NCBI GenBank assembly: GCA_948470475.1
Contig: OX419336.1
Span: forward strand, 8,817,608-8,881,607
Direction of reading: 5' to 3'
Length of the DNA: 64,000 bases
Source: Galaxea fascicularis
Taxonomy: Eukaryota > Cnidaria > Anthozoa > Scleractinia > Euphylliidae
Shown: positions 1-12,861 of the stretch, piece by piece
How positions within the stretch are numbered: the stretch's first letter is position 1
Layout: each line of letters opens with the position of its first letter
Position numbers and translations under genes: made by a program
The notes under the pieces: model-generated
What the model was told of the DNA's origin: nothing
The model's database searches: none
The model's input: the letters and a program-made list of their open reading frames with translations, nothing else

Positions 1-414
1 AGTATGCGCACTGCGGTAAAACTTTAAAAACCGGTTTTAAACTGGACTGACTCATCCATTTCGGTGGATGAGCGGCAAATCAAAGAAAGTCGAGGCGGTT
101 GGCAGAGGTCTCTTCCTCTTCCCGACTTATCAAGGAAGATCGAAGAGACCTCTGCTCGCAGGGTAGCGTCTCCAGCAACAACGTTTTTTAACGGCCGAAG
201 AAAGTTTTTACTAATCTGGCTAGCTACATACTGAATGAAGGATAGGAAACGTTGCTTGCTCGGGTGAAAATGACAGGTATTTTCACCTGACAGAAATCTA
301 TCTCATGGCAAATCCACCATATCTCCAATAAGTTCGATCACCCCAATACGTTATGTGCAGTAAGAATGCGCCATACGCCATACAAATGTTTGCGTTGTGA
401 CTCGATTTTGTTGA

Positions 415-494
415 TTGAAATTGTATTTTCCTTTGTTTTAAACTCATTATTATACATTACCATACCTCAAAAACAAAGGAAAATACAATTTCAA
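415..494. repeat. Perfect 25-bp inverted repeat (hairpin, 30-nt loop)
   Basis: Positions 415-439 are the exact reverse complement of 470-494, separated by a 30-nt AT-rich loop. As RNA from either strand this would be an ~80-nt hairpin without mismatches. It lies about 390 nt past the methyltransferase stop codon and could fall in that gene's 3' UTR. It may be a tiny MITE, a small-RNA precursor, or both. Nothing else gene-like is visible in 1-885. Confidence 0.85.
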
Positions 495-885
495 CCAAGG
501 ATAAAATTGAAACACGACATGGAATGACTCCTAATGATCACGATGAAGTCAAAAGAGTGGAAAATGAATTGTGATAGTCTGTGTACATAGGCTAAATTGT
601 GACAGTAACGAATAACATTAAAATACATATAAGACTAGAACACTAGAACGAAAGGGCAAATTGTTGTGAGTAGTTTAACCTCATCCAGACCTCGGCTTAA
701 ATGGAATGAATTGCAAAGAGAGCATACAGTGGGTTATTAAACAAATTTAACAAGCTAACGAATATTGCGGTTTTAAGACGCCACGCCTGAGAGAAATTCG
801 AAAAGAACTTTAAATCCTGCTCTTATTCCTCAAAGACCTGAGACGATACCGTGACCAGTTACCACTACAACCAGAAAACCCTCAG

Positions 886-1893
886 TCATGAGACTTTCTC
901 CGCTTTTGTAACAAGCACAGTGTACTCGTAGTTCAGAAGTTCGTCATCTCTCACACCTTTGAGCAAGCCTTCCTCAAACTCGTTAATCCCCTTTTCAATT
1001 TGATCATCGCTAAACTGTTCCAATACGCTTATATAGCGCCATCGAAACAATTCATACAACTTAGATTTTGTTAAACTCAATGGAAAGGAGAACTCTTCCT
1101 GAGAGACCTTTGAATTCAAATCGATTCGACCCAGGAGCGAAAACTGGGTCGTCCTCTCTTGTTCGAAACTTTGGCGCACAGGCATTTCTGCGCATCTAAA
1201 TACCGGATGACCAAAATTAAGAATATTTATCTGGACGAACATACCACCAGGGCGCAGAGAACGAAATATGCCTTTGTAAACAACATCAGGGTTAACAAAA
1301 TGGTGCGCACTTGTAACAGCTATCACCCTGTCAAAACTTTCGCTGATGAGGGGATCCGAAAAAAATTCATTGGCCGTTTTCAGAACCGTGTAAATCCCTT
1401 TCCTCTGCCGAGCGATTTCTTGCATTTCCACACTGGGATCTACGCACCAAATAGGACTGTTTAACCCTGACAATTCAAAGAGTTCTTTGGCAATGACGCC
1501 CGTTCCACTACCGATATCAACTAACACGTGTTCTGGTTTTAAGTCCAACACTTTCATAAGGATGGAAGTGACACCTTGATGAAATTCTTTGTGGAGGTAG
1601 TCGTACCTGTCCGCAACTGTGTGATAATGTTCTGCAACGAAGATGTTTGCTCATTATTTTTAGTTATTGAAGAATTGATATAGGATGTTTGAGTGGTACA
1701 ATGCAACGTAAATCGGCTGACTTTTTTCTAGTTTATCAAACACTGTGATAGTGTATCTATCTTTCTGTTTTGTAGTTCAGTCTATCGGCCCTGGAGTTTC
1801 CTTTTAAAACCGAATATGAGAAAATATCTTGGATAAAAAATCATTACCTTTAATATTTGTTTCATTACATTCTTTTTTGAGCTTTAGGTTCAT
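886..1893 (-). CDS. Class I SAM-dependent methyltransferase, two coding exons, complete
   Basis: Coding exons are 1893-1848 and 1631-886 (minus), joined across a 216-bp GT-AG intron in phase 1, giving 263 residues. The start is the ATG at 1893-1891. An acceptor-like CCACAG just above 1931 suggests that a 5' UTR exon precedes it. The Rossmann core shows motif I VLVDIGSGTG (residues 51-60), the acidic end of strand 2 in CVDPS (Asp80), a FDRVIAV strand-4 segment near 115-121 followed by SAHHF, and a LRPGG post-motif near 143. These are the SAM-binding landmarks of the Methyltransf_11/25 type. The substrate cannot be read from the sequence. The N-terminal segment (HYHTVADRYDYLHKEF) resembles the lid seen in small-molecule methyltransferases of this class. 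The protein has no signal peptide or membrane segment and is probably cytosolic. It has no gene neighbour within 25 kb that suggests a pathway. Confidence 0.88.
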
Positions 1894-1931
1894 GATCTTT
1901 GATCGAGTCGATGTAAATCCGTCTTTAAAAC

Positions 1932-4900
1932 CTGTGGACAGAATTAACTGTTAGTACAACACTTCTCCGAGGAATCAAAGCCAACCGCCAGATTTACATA
2001 GAGAACTGAGAGTGCTTGATGGTGAGAAAACGGTTGGCAAGGGAAACAGCTAGTAAAGCTTCCCACAAGAAAAGACAACTAAGCGAGGATGTGAACTCTC
2101 ATCGAAGCTCTCTTGATATGGTTTCTTAGTCATAAAGACAAATTAGTTATATTCGAGCTGAGCCTATGTTCAAGATTGGAAGGAAGGACTGAAACGCTAA
2201 CCAATACCCTGAAGCGCAGGTACAAGTCTAAGCTGATCAGATGACCCGCTTGCAGATGTGGTATCGATAATTTGATCAGCGTATATATCGATATCAAACA
2301 ACATTCGCACGTGACCTACATACCCGTTCCCGTCCCCAGAGGCCGAATGGTGACATCAAGTCAAGTCACGCAAGTGTAACCACAGAAACATAAATTAAAA
2401 TTAATCTACCATTGCATTACTCTATCAACTGGAATTCAATGCCGTTCAGTGATGTATATGTAAATATATCTACTTACGAAAACCATATCATCAGAACATT
2501 TCAAAAAAGTGATACGACAAGAAACAAAAGCTCAAGTGGTTGTTACTGCACACGAATGGCTTAGACATCTCGGACATGTAAACACACAGAGTTCACAACA
2601 GAACTTTGAACAACCGTTGCTGTGCTATTTTCAGCCGTAACACTGAAGTACATGACTGAAGCCTTCTACTGATCGAGGCGCTTCTACAGCCGTAACACTT
2701 ACTAAGAACACCCGTGACAGGTGTTACGCGTAATGGGTTTAACTTAGAACCCTGACACATATGATATGATGCAGTGCAGTATACTTCCAAGCTGATGAAA
2801 AATAGTTAACTTTCAACGACAGTGGTATTAATTGCAAGTAAACGGGCTGACTGAATGTCCAAGCCAGATAACAGGCTAAAAGCCCGTAAAATGCTGTAAA
2901 TAAAAAGACTCGACCGCGTTAAATTGCTCTGAATCTACATGTAATAATTGACACGCTATACGCGCCCGCGACTACGCAGACTAGCTATGGATAGTTACCA
3001 GCTCGGCTGGATCTCTACCAATCGGTTTGAAGCGGGCAGGATCTTTCCTGTGCCGAATCAGAAGAGTTTTGACTTAAAACTTCTAACTTGGTGGTCACGA
3101 CAGACAAGGCAAAGAGGTCGTTCCAGGGTCACCCGGCCAAAATTAGCCTATTCACTCTTGGGGACCGGTCGGGGGAAAAGCATGGTTTTTAAGCAGTTTT
3201 GTCTGGGATAGGGTATAGAGAAGGTAAGCGTTTCGGTCTAGAATAAGGTATAATTTTCCTAGAGCTGGTCAGTTGCTTGAAGAATTCAGCTATATTTCCC
3301 GGGAATTGACGCTCAAAAAAATCAACACGGAAAGGTAGTCAAAAGTTACTGGCCACTCAGTTTCGTATAGCAATAACGTGCTCGGAAATAGGGTAGGGAT
3401 TTTTGAAGTTTAGTCCAGTGTAGGGTTGCAAACTACACTTGAAGTTAGTCTAATTTAGGGTAAGGGTTTCAGAGTCCCAGCGGGACACCCCGCCCAAACA
3501 TTCGGGACCCACTCATCGGTGGTGGTGGTAGAAACTGTCGGCTAAATGTGGTCATAGTTAACTATGATGTGGTTATGGTACTTTCACACTTATTTCCCAG
3601 TCTCATAACGAGATTTTCTTGACCATCACTCATGCGATGATCACAGAAGGAAAATTAAGCGTTGGAACCACCGCACACTGCATTATTGTTATACGATCAA
3701 AACCACGTTTAGTAGACTGCGCCGGATCAGTCGTACTTCTCGCGCGAACCGTCGGTAAAATTATGCACATTGATGAAGAGTACGAGAAGGGAGTTTCGCG
3801 ATTATCGCTGCATTTTGAATGGCCTGCCGTTATTAAATCAATCAATCCACTGACCTACAAAGAACATAATAAAAGCACCGGACAAAGAGCAGGGGCGTGA
3901 AAAGGCCGAGAGAAAGATCGGTAAAAATGTTATATGATTTCAAAGTCAAGAAAATGTTGGGAAACGACTCGAAAAACATCAGGAACGAAATTGGGGGAAA
4001 AGTGAGGTAATGTAAACTTGAGTGTTAAAGTTAATTGCATTATTTAAAAGGGTTCTGATAAAAAAAGAAATGAAAAAATATGAACAACGCAGGCTCAAAT
4101 TTGCGAGTGCACGGCCTTGGATTAACGGCCTGGGAGGGCCCAGGATAGGATAATGATCATGGTCAGGAAATGAATCTGATTGGCTTATAGTTGTGCGCGC
4201 GCGTTTTTCTTCCTCCGTGACGTCTTAAGAAGGATTGTTCGTTGCAAAGAAAAGTGATCATTAGTGTCCGAGGGAACTGGGGGAGAAGAAAAAGTCTCCA
4301 GACAGGTTTGTCGAGTTATTTGTCATTATAGTTACATACAAAGGCCCGAGTTTTGGTGATCTTTATAGAAATGCATTACACGCTTCTTTCGTGTTGGAAT
4401 TTTCAAATTGACTTGACAAGAGTTTTAGCGTTACACGAACTTTTTGTCGTACTATAGGCTTCCGCCATTCAGTCTGTGAACCAGAACGGCTACTCATGCC
4501 GATATCAGCGACAACAATGTCTAGCTATTTTGGAAGCGGAGAAAAAAAAAAGAATGCAACCTTTAACAGCCAAGTTTCAGAACCTTTCTTTCGGCTTGTT
4601 GCCAACAGTTTCAGTCAAGAAAAGCCATCAACTCATGTATTCAATACAGATAATCAATTTTTGTGTCACTGTTGTAAGCTCATGTAGGCTGTCCTTTTCT
4701 GAATAATGAGTCAATAAGCTAAGAATATCGGAAAATTATACTCGAGCCACATTATGGTCCGTGAAGGATCACTGGTTCAGACAAAAACATACGAAGCTTA
4801 CCTTTTCTTTGCATTTTGCTCTTAGTCTACAATGGTTATTTGCCTGGAAGGGTTTTTCCTAGAGCAAAAGTTTATTTAGAACGAAAAGGAAAAAAAGGGA

Positions 4901-5867
4901 AAGGAAAGCCTACTTGGCGAGGGAGACTGCAAATATTCTAGCTTCAAATTAATTAACCAAATTATTGATAAAAGCTGCTGATCTGAAAATTCTTTAAAGA
5001 TGCTGATTCTATCAACAACAAAATTGAAGCGAAACAGATAGCAACAGCAAGAGAATACCGCTTCATCAAATAAAAAAGGCAGCGAAATCTCTCTTTTGTT
5101 TCCGGTTATGCTTAAAAACTAGCACGGAAAATTTGTTAGCAAAATTCAACAAATTGTTGTAAAAGGCTGTACTTCTTGTAAAGGTTAGAGTTCCGTCGTG
5201 TCAGATTAAAAATTCAGTGGCGATTGAAGACTGGTAACGAATTTATAAACCGCTTCGTGTCCTTTGTTTACTCTGAGTCGCCGACTCATAAATGCAACGA
5301 CAACCTGTGACAAGGCGAAGTTTTCTCAACACAGCCGGAGGCGATTTTAATCTAAATTCTTTACGTCCGAAATTATTTTCCATAACGAAGTTATCCCTTT
5401 GTTTGGCGGTTTATTTGCCAATGAAACGTACGGGACAAGGTCGTTTCATTCCTCGATCATGTAGGTTATTTAATATTGTAACAACTTTTTCGGGTTCGTT
5501 TCATTCATCTGTATTCTTTCTTTTGGTTCAGTTGATATTACGATTTGACGTCTGAAGTTATCTGACTGTTTGAACTTCAGCTATATTGTATATGCGAATG
5601 CATGCCTTAACCTAGAAATCGTATTATCGGTAAAGTTGAAATTATATCGATCAGGGATCTTTCATGTGATCGCTACAAGGCGCTTTGAAGTTCCATGTAA
5701 GCTAAACTTTTAGCTTTAAAGCTCAGCAAATAAATGAATCATCGGGTTTGGTTTATATTTTCATGTACCACGCAGAGTAATTTTTAAACTATTGTTAGTG
5801 TAGATTGTTGTCTTGTAATTTTGTTTCATTTATAATTGAGCTGTCGGTTTTCTTCTGTTTCTGACAG
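1932..5867. other. Gene-poor stretch
   Basis: Only short, unconserved-looking open frames occur here, for example 93 codons at 3619-3900 with no recognisable domain. The stretch includes a G-rich, imperfectly repetitive segment at about 3160-3500 (recurring AGGGTA and GGGTAAGG motifs). I see no gene or definable transposon end. Confidence 0.5.
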
Positions 5868-5935
5868 AGCAACATACAGTTCGCCTCTGCATGAGGAGGA
5901 GGAGGCATTTCTGCTTGTGTTTTTGACGGAAACAG
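5868..5935 (+). CDS. Possible orphan 68-nt internal exon
   Basis: A polypyrimidine tract and CTGACAG acceptor precede position 5868, and a consensus donor (ACAG|GTGAGG) follows 5935. One frame is open through the segment and reads ATYSSPLHEEEEAFLL and onward. I could not find flanking exons that join it in phase, and I do not recognise the peptide. It may be an exon of an uncharacterised transcript or a chance match to splice consensus. Confidence 0.2.
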
Positions 5936-8900
5936 GTGAGGCGTCAAATTTATTCCTAAGAGTCTCCGTTCCGAAAATCGCTTTTATTCTGAGTTAGGTT
6001 CTGTACCTTGGTCTTGCCAATTTCAAGCGGAAATTATGTAAACAGTGGGATCGATACATCGCGAAAATCATGAGCTTAAATTACAGTGAATCGAAACTGG
6101 GACATCAAGTATGTCAAGTTTTCTTTGTGATGCATGCGACCCAGTGTTCTGATCATTTAAAATCAAGCCAATGCTTTTTTACAGACATTCTCAAGTTTCT
6201 CACGTACTTAAAAGCGTTTGCTCTATAGCTAGTGAACTGAAATTGGGTTTATTTGCTTTGAGCATAACATTGAACACGTGCTACTCATGCACACTGAAAA
6301 ATCTTTAATCTCAGGTCAGGTCACTGTGTGTGTGGTTGTAACCAAGTACGCCGCTTATGTTTCCGGATCAAGCCACAAACACTAAGAACTAAGCAAAATT
6401 CATGTGACATTTTCGGATGTTTATTAAAGGCAGAATTTTATTTTGTGTGTGTTAATCAAATTTCAGCTGTTGTCTAATCTATCTACCTTCACCCAGGAAC
6501 TCAGGTCTCTGTCATATACGACCACCTACTAGTTATTGCGGCTGCTTTTGTGCCCCAAACAAAAGCCCCCTTATTTTCTTATTGAACGACCACCTGCAAT
6601 TTTGGAGTCCACAGTTATTTTCTTTAGAAAATTACTGCCTTCATATGACACAATTTGACAAGCAATAGAAGTACTTTATTGAAAATGGTTTTTTAGCCAA
6701 AGTTGTTAGTGATTTGCATGGTCAACAGATGTAGCATCTGGCAAATTATAGCGTTCAGAGTAGAAAGGGTGCATGAGCAAATTATACAAATTGCAAAAGA
6801 CTAGAAGGACTTCACTTTGGAGCATTTTGTTACTCTTAAAGTTATTTTGTCTCCTTGTTTCACTGTGGCTTTTCTCTCAAAAAAGTCTCTTTCCTGTTCG
6901 TTTCTGAGAGATTGGGTATGTATAGATTTGACCCTCCCCGTTAATACGACCACCCCCTTAATGTGACAAAATTAATATATATAAAATAAATATTATGATG
7001 ACCAAAGTGAAACATCCCCTTGAGCAAATGCTGAATTAAAGAATACTTATCACAGTTCAGGCATAAAGTGAATGGGAAAGAAAAAAATGGGGAATCAATA
7101 TTAAGACTTGAAGATTCTTTGATTGTTCAAATCTCTGTATGTGGAACAAGACTCTTCTGATGGAGCAAACTGAAGGAGAAAAATCAGACCTTTTAAAACC
7201 CAAACAAACCTATCCCAGATTTTTGCCACCTCTTAGATGACTCATGCCTGAGAGATGACACCACTGGATGGGTGGTTAAATCGGACATCTCTCTAAAGAA
7301 ATGAGTTGCTGGGTTGATTGCTGAACTTCAGGCAAAATCAAACCTGGTCATGTCACCAGCTTCAATTAGTGGCTGAACAAACTTGGCACAAAAGGAAAAA
7401 ACGTAGTCAAAAATAGTCATGCCATTTCATTGCAGTATTAATCCTGTGCTTAATTCAGTTCATCTGAGTATAGTCAAGTTTGATTGCCAAGTGATTTTAT
7501 TTGATATGCAGTCAATAAAAGGTCCTTTCTTGATAACCATAGAAATTAAAGGGCTGACAAACAAACAGTCCTTTTTGAGCTATTTTGTGTAAACAAAATC
7601 GCTCTATGTCAGCATGAAGCTCAAGAAATTCTTCCTTGGTCGGGTGGTTCTGCCTTGAACCAATGAAATAAAGGTTTCTTTAGATGGCATTGTTTCAGCC
7701 AGGGGCCAATCTAATTCCCTGTTTTAAAGGTGTTTTTGAAAGCATGTGGTCAGTGATGGTCAGCACTGAGACTAAGTTACACATGCGTGTTGATTACGCT
7801 CAAAGGAACATCAGCGTGGAATGTCACGCGTCATCTATCTATTGTTGCGTGATGTATTTATTACTATCACACCAAGGGGTACCACCGTTATGGTAGTCTT
7901 TCTGGAGAAAAAGGTTTGTATATTTAACGCATGCGTGAATGACAACAATAGGCGTGAGATACTGGAGTCAGATTAGAATGAAGTATGAGTTGTGCTGTTT
8001 CGATGGATGATGAAGGTAGTAAGGTGGGGACGAAAGTATTTGAAGTTTACGGCCGCGGCTTGTTGGTTATAACAACCGTGTGTTTAGTCTCCTTCGCAGA
8101 CACTCTTTTGGTTCGTCACGCAATCTTTCCTTCCCAATGAACGTCTGCTGAAACGAGCAGCAGATTCGTTTCCCATTGTTAGCAAAGATCAGCCGGAGTC
8201 CACGTAAAAATTACTACAGAGCCAATCAGCACTAAGTTACTGTGTAATGAAAAGCCTGACGTCTCACGTTTTCGAGGGAAGTGTCTTTACTATTTTGAAT
8301 TGCGTGTGATGCACAACCTGCGCCTCCTGGAAAGTCCTTCAATGATTTTCAGCATCTTTGAATTCGGTCATCCCGATGAAAACGAAAGTAGAACTATGTT
8401 AGTGGCACTCGACCACTTCTGAAGAGAATTTTTAAGGGTTAAAAACAGTGAAATTTAGTTTTTGAGAATTGAAACGTCGAGTTATTCGAACAACCCGTAG
8501 TGTAACCGCGAGAGACCTAGCGGGGAAGAAATGCCGTTCTGAGATCAAGCAGTGTTCTTTAAATCACATATTACTATTTGCCATTGAACTGATTGAATGC
8601 TCTGATTATCGGAAATAATGCAGGCGGTGAAAAGCGGCAAAAAACGTTAAACGAATAATGCTAGTCGTAATTGATTCAGCATCAAGGTAATTTGGTTGAG
8701 CGGTTCCTACTCGGGGAGCAAATATTTCGTTTCGAAGTGGACGAGTGCTTAGTTTTGCAATTTTTCTTGTGTTTTTTTGTTCCTTTGCTAACTTTGTCAA
8801 AACTGCAAGAACATTGTTAAAACTGGAAAAATAAACATATGTTTGAGGGATTTGAAAACTATAAATATTAGTCTAATCAGAAGTGGCTGTTTCCACAAGT

Positions 8901-9027
8901 GATATTGGCACGGAAGAAAAATGCTATGGAAGGGAATCCTTAATCTGGATATTTGTTCCCCTTGAAGTGAAGCAGTTTTTATGTTAAACAATGAAAATGC
9001 TGATTTCATTTGTCAAATGGATTACTT
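5936..9027. other. Gene-poor stretch
   Basis: AT-rich DNA with scattered stops in all frames. No domain, tRNA or complete transposon is recognised. Confidence 0.5.
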
Positions 9028-9059
9028 TTATCTCTCACGTGTAAACAGGCACCAAGACA

Positions 9060-9260
9060 TACAGCCCTGTTTTAGAAATGCGATTTCCAACTTTGATCTA
9101 TTACGTGCATACGTTTGGTAATAGCAAGTTCGTTGGTTAATTCCCACATGAATAAGGCAGCGCTGTTGGTTAAATGCGACTCCGAACTTTGATCGGTCAC
9201 GTGGATCTAACATGACCTTTGATCAATCACAAGATTTGCACGTGGTCAATTCAACTTGTT
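9060..9260. repeat. Short direct repeats around a TTTGATC-N-CACGTG unit
   Basis: Two ~32-bp segments starting near 9074 and 9172 share AAATGCGA, AACTTTGATC and an ACGTG end about 98 bp apart. A third, looser match (TTTGATCAATCAC...CACGTG) follows near 9216. This is probably a decayed local duplication. CACGTG E-box cores recur in it, but a regulatory role is not shown. Confidence 0.5.
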
Positions 9261-10299
9261 TACAACAACATCTAATTGAATTTATTTTCTTTTACAATGA
9301 TTGGTCACTTTTAACCGTTTTTTATTGGTTACTTTTCTCAACTTCAATTTTCTCTTCTTCTTATTGGCGGATTTCGATCCGTTGTTTGTCTGTTGATCGG
9401 GTTTTTTAATATTGTACAACTGTTGACGCTTTAATTCGGAGGAGCTTATTTTGGAAGTAATTGGTGGTTTGTTTTTGAGTCGGTAAGTTTAATATTGCCC
9501 TTATTTCGGGATATAACGCGGTGTTACGCTCATCTGCTTACCGTACACAGACGTCAGCAAAAGGCCCAACACTAAAATAAGAGCGTTTGTTTAGGTCGGG
9601 CTATTTTTGCTGTCCGAAGTAAAAAGTACAAAGCACTTGAAAATCAGAAATTGATGAATTATGGCAATTACATCTATATTCGTTATCAGTACTATTTGTT
9701 CAACGTTGATTTGTTTTTGCTGGTGTTGTATATTACGTTGTGTTTGGTGGTTCGTTTGTTTGCGAATATTTCTTCATGTGGTCCTGGAACTGTTTCAGCA
9801 CGTGTACGTATACTTTGGGGGTTTTGAGGGACCGGAAGAATATATTGTTTGCGAAAGTGCGGAGAAAGAAAATGAACAAATAATAGAAAATATATTATAT
9901 ATCGGTTTTTGCGGAATTAATGAAACTCTTGTTTCAAAAAATGTAGGATGAATGACTATTTAATTGGTACAAATCAAACTCAAAATCAGTCTTAGAAATA
10001 AGAAAACTAAACAGAAATCAAATGAAAAACAGTTTGCTCGTACTTCTCCGATACCATAACAAAAACCAAAAGCGCCACAGATAAATGACTCACCATTCAA
10101 CCATTTTCTGACTTCTCCTTATATCTTATCAACATTTTATCGCCCTTCACAAAATAGCTCAAGCACGCATTGCGTGCCTATGTTTTCCTTTTCTCAATGG
10201 AATTGTGTCACATTTCATGTACAGAAGCTAAAAGATAATGACAACACTCCATCACATTTTCTTTTCACAGCATTGGTTTCTAAGAAAAGTGTCTTGCAA

Positions 10300-10547
10300 G
10301 GGACCGGTCATTATTTAGCGGGGGAGGGCTACTATATTTGGGGGAAGGGTAACTATTTTTTTAGCCTCCCCTTGGGGAGGGCCATTTAAAAAAATGCCTT
10401 TTAGGGGAGGTCATTGTTATTTTTAATGGAGTAAGGGGGGGGGGGGGCAGAGTTCTTTTGGACCCTTTAGAAGGGAGGGCCACAACTTCTTAGCCAAACA
10501 TTTTTCTCACTTTAGTAGCCCCACCCCTGTAAATAATGACCAGTCCC
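10300..10547. mobile_element. 248-bp MITE, Harbinger-like termini
   Basis: The left end GGGACCGGTCATTATTTA is matched by the reverse complement of the right end (TAAATAATGACCAGTCCC), giving ~18-bp terminal inverted repeats with one mismatch. The interior is G-rich with a run of G and has no coding capacity. The flanks are CAA on the left and TAA on the right, an imperfect 3-bp duplication. The first bases (GGGACCG) match the ends of the 1.25-kb element at 42036-43286. Confidence 0.75.
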
Positions 10548-12338
10548 TAAAACACACATTTGACACTTTAGCATCTTAAAAGAACCTTAAAGGCAGTGGA
10601 GTAAAAAAAGTGGATAAAATGAAAATCTAAGCAACCAGAAAGGAAACTCTGCTCCTGAATTTGACAGAAATTTCAACATAAAACGGTTTATAATATAAGC
10701 AGAGAAATTTCAGAGATTTGATTGGTTGATAGTATCACTATTTCTGCGTAATAGTGGTATGACAGCAAAAATGGATGGTATAACAAAATTACCATGGCAA
10801 CACTGAACACAATGACATTTTTGCTTTTGTTTTCAAAAAAATGGTGGCAAGATTCCCGGAAATTTACAATAAATAATTATTGTCTTACTGTAGATGAAAC
10901 CAAAATGGTCGCATCTTGGAGAGCTGTATCTGGCACACAGAACACTTCTATACATTCATTATTAACTGGGAATTAATTATTCATAGGTCTTGGTGTCATC
11001 AAATTAGTCATATTATTACATCACTTCCAGCTGTTGATTTCTTTCATAACACAAAGTTCAAGGAATTTTTGACAAAATTGTTTACATTCTGAGCAAATGT
11101 TCTGCTTGCATGTCAGTTTACATAAAAACATTGCTCTCCATAAAGAGTGCTCAGGTGGCGTTTGATATCTGCCTTGTGGTTGTCAAGTGATCACATTATA
11201 TTGTTCCAATGCATAATGTGATTCTATGCAAATAGTGCTATTCTGTTAAGAATATCATGTGACTGAAATTAAATAAGCAGAAAGCAGAGGTTAAGATTGG
11301 GAACAACAACAAATAGTTGAAATTTGAAAGGTTGTTCAGCCAGAGACTTGGAAAGCCCGAAAGCTTTATTCAGATAGTCACCATAGTAACATAGCAATCG
11401 TAAACACTCGGCTGACAACATTCAATACTAGGAGAAAATGGAGTAAACGTTTCTATGAAGGGCAAACATTTAGAGGTGCAATTGACTTAATTGCTTTCTA
11501 GGCGATCATAGGTGTAGTTAAATTTTACAGTATAGGTTCAGGTCTTTGAAGTTCAAGGTAAATATCACATGATTTAGTCTGCAAGTCTGAGAGGAAATTG
11601 TTTCTTGTTAGAAGAACACTAATCAAAGGACCCATTAGATATTGCGGTAGTTCTCAACATACGCCCATTAAAATGACTACCATAAACTTTAGCACGGTAG
11701 TTTTTGCCAGTTGACAGGAAGTGCAAAATTGCTGGCTACTTACAGTTTTATTTAAATTGTTTTCCTTTGGTCTGGGATAGGCCAAACGATAATTTATGGG
11801 CTTTTGATTTTCCTCAAAAGTTCTTCAGATGATTTACGTGACTGGTGAGAGTATAGGGTTTGGTTCAAAACCACTTAACACAAAATTTTCGAATTTTTTA
11901 CAGACGCGGTATAGATTTGGATTGGCAGTGAGATTTTTTTAGAATGCCAGCTTAGCGTGAAAGCTAAGTAGCTAAAGAGCAGGAAAGATTAAATATAATT
12001 ACGCTTGCTCTTATTGGACGGAGCGATTAGGTTTTAAATGTGTAAGTCGAGTCAGTTTCTGAGGCTTTAAAAACAACGTACGCAGGAGCGATTTTCCAAA
12101 AGATACCTCCTGGGTGTCACAGGCCAATTTTCTGGTCCCACGGTTTTCACAGAAAAATCCTCGAAACTTGGAGACTGACAGTCCACGTAACATGTTTGTG
12201 CTGTAAAGTGAAGATCATCTAAGAGATTTTATATAATAAGCTTCGTTATTCAAGCATTTTGATTGATTCTTGCTTGTGATCTACTACAGCATAGACGCAC
12301 AGGTGGCGTCATCATTCATAGTTTTTCCCTCTGCATAG

Positions 12339-12506
12339 ATGGCGGAGAGTTTTGAAAGTTTGGAGGACGTTTTACCAGATTGGGCAAACGAAGACTTAGA
12401 AAAAAGCATTGCCGAGGCTGTGGACAAATTCAAAAAAGCAAGAAGAAGAAAAAGACACGTTTCTCTGCCACTAGAACGAAACGCAAAATATGTCTTTATT
12501 CTATAA
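12339..12506 (+). CDS. Small ORF of 55 codons, unknown, probably element-derived
   Basis: An ATG opens a 55-residue acidic-then-basic peptide (MAESFESLEDVLPDWANEDL at the N terminus, then a KKARRRKRH cluster), stopping at TAA 12504-12506. The composition, an acidic helix-like N-terminus followed by a basic patch, is not random-looking. The stop abuts the inverted-repeat element at 12510-12665, so this may be the first exon or remnant of an ORF carried by that element. I do not recognise the family. Confidence 0.25.
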   Translation: MAESFESLEDVLPDWANEDLEKSIAEAVDKFKKARRRKRHVSLPLERNAKYVFIL

Positions 12507-12509
12507 AAC

Positions 12510-12665
12510 AAATAGATTCCATGTTGCTGTGAGACTGTTCAGAAATAGATCGCAGAAGGACGTCAAAATTGGGCACACGAGGCGATTTGCTTTTACCATA
12601 TTTGGACGTCATCTAAGATCTATTACTGATCAGACGCAGGGCAACACGAAATCTATTTGCTAAAT
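12510..12665. mobile_element. Palindromic MITE-like element
   Basis: The two halves are imperfect reverse complements: CAAATAGATTCCATGTTGCT on the left pairs with AGCAAATAGATTTCGTGTTG read from the right. Internal pairing runs through TGTTCAG.AATAGATC and GACGTC. This terminal motif is, to my knowledge, a common interspersed repeat in corals. No transposase is present. Confidence 0.65.
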
Positions 12666-12861
12666 ACATGTAAATCTTGCAATGAAAAATACTGGTTTTC
12701 GTGATTCGTTACAAGACTGTGAAGTGAGCACTGTATTAGGGTCTCGCACGAGATTTACTTCGAGTGGACTTCTGACGAGAGCCGCAAGCGAAGCGAGCCA
12801 ATCCTCTCGCGGCAAGTTATTTTCGGTACGTCTTTCTACTACAAAGCTTACTCGAGCTTCG

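Noticed and set aside
3619..3900. 93-codon ORF with an overlapping antisense frame
   Set aside because: No domain, start context or splice partner, and no codon signature distinguishing either strand.
9661..9951. 96-codon hydrophobic, Cys/Trp-rich ORF
   Set aside because: Composition follows from T/G-rich DNA, and no family is recognised.
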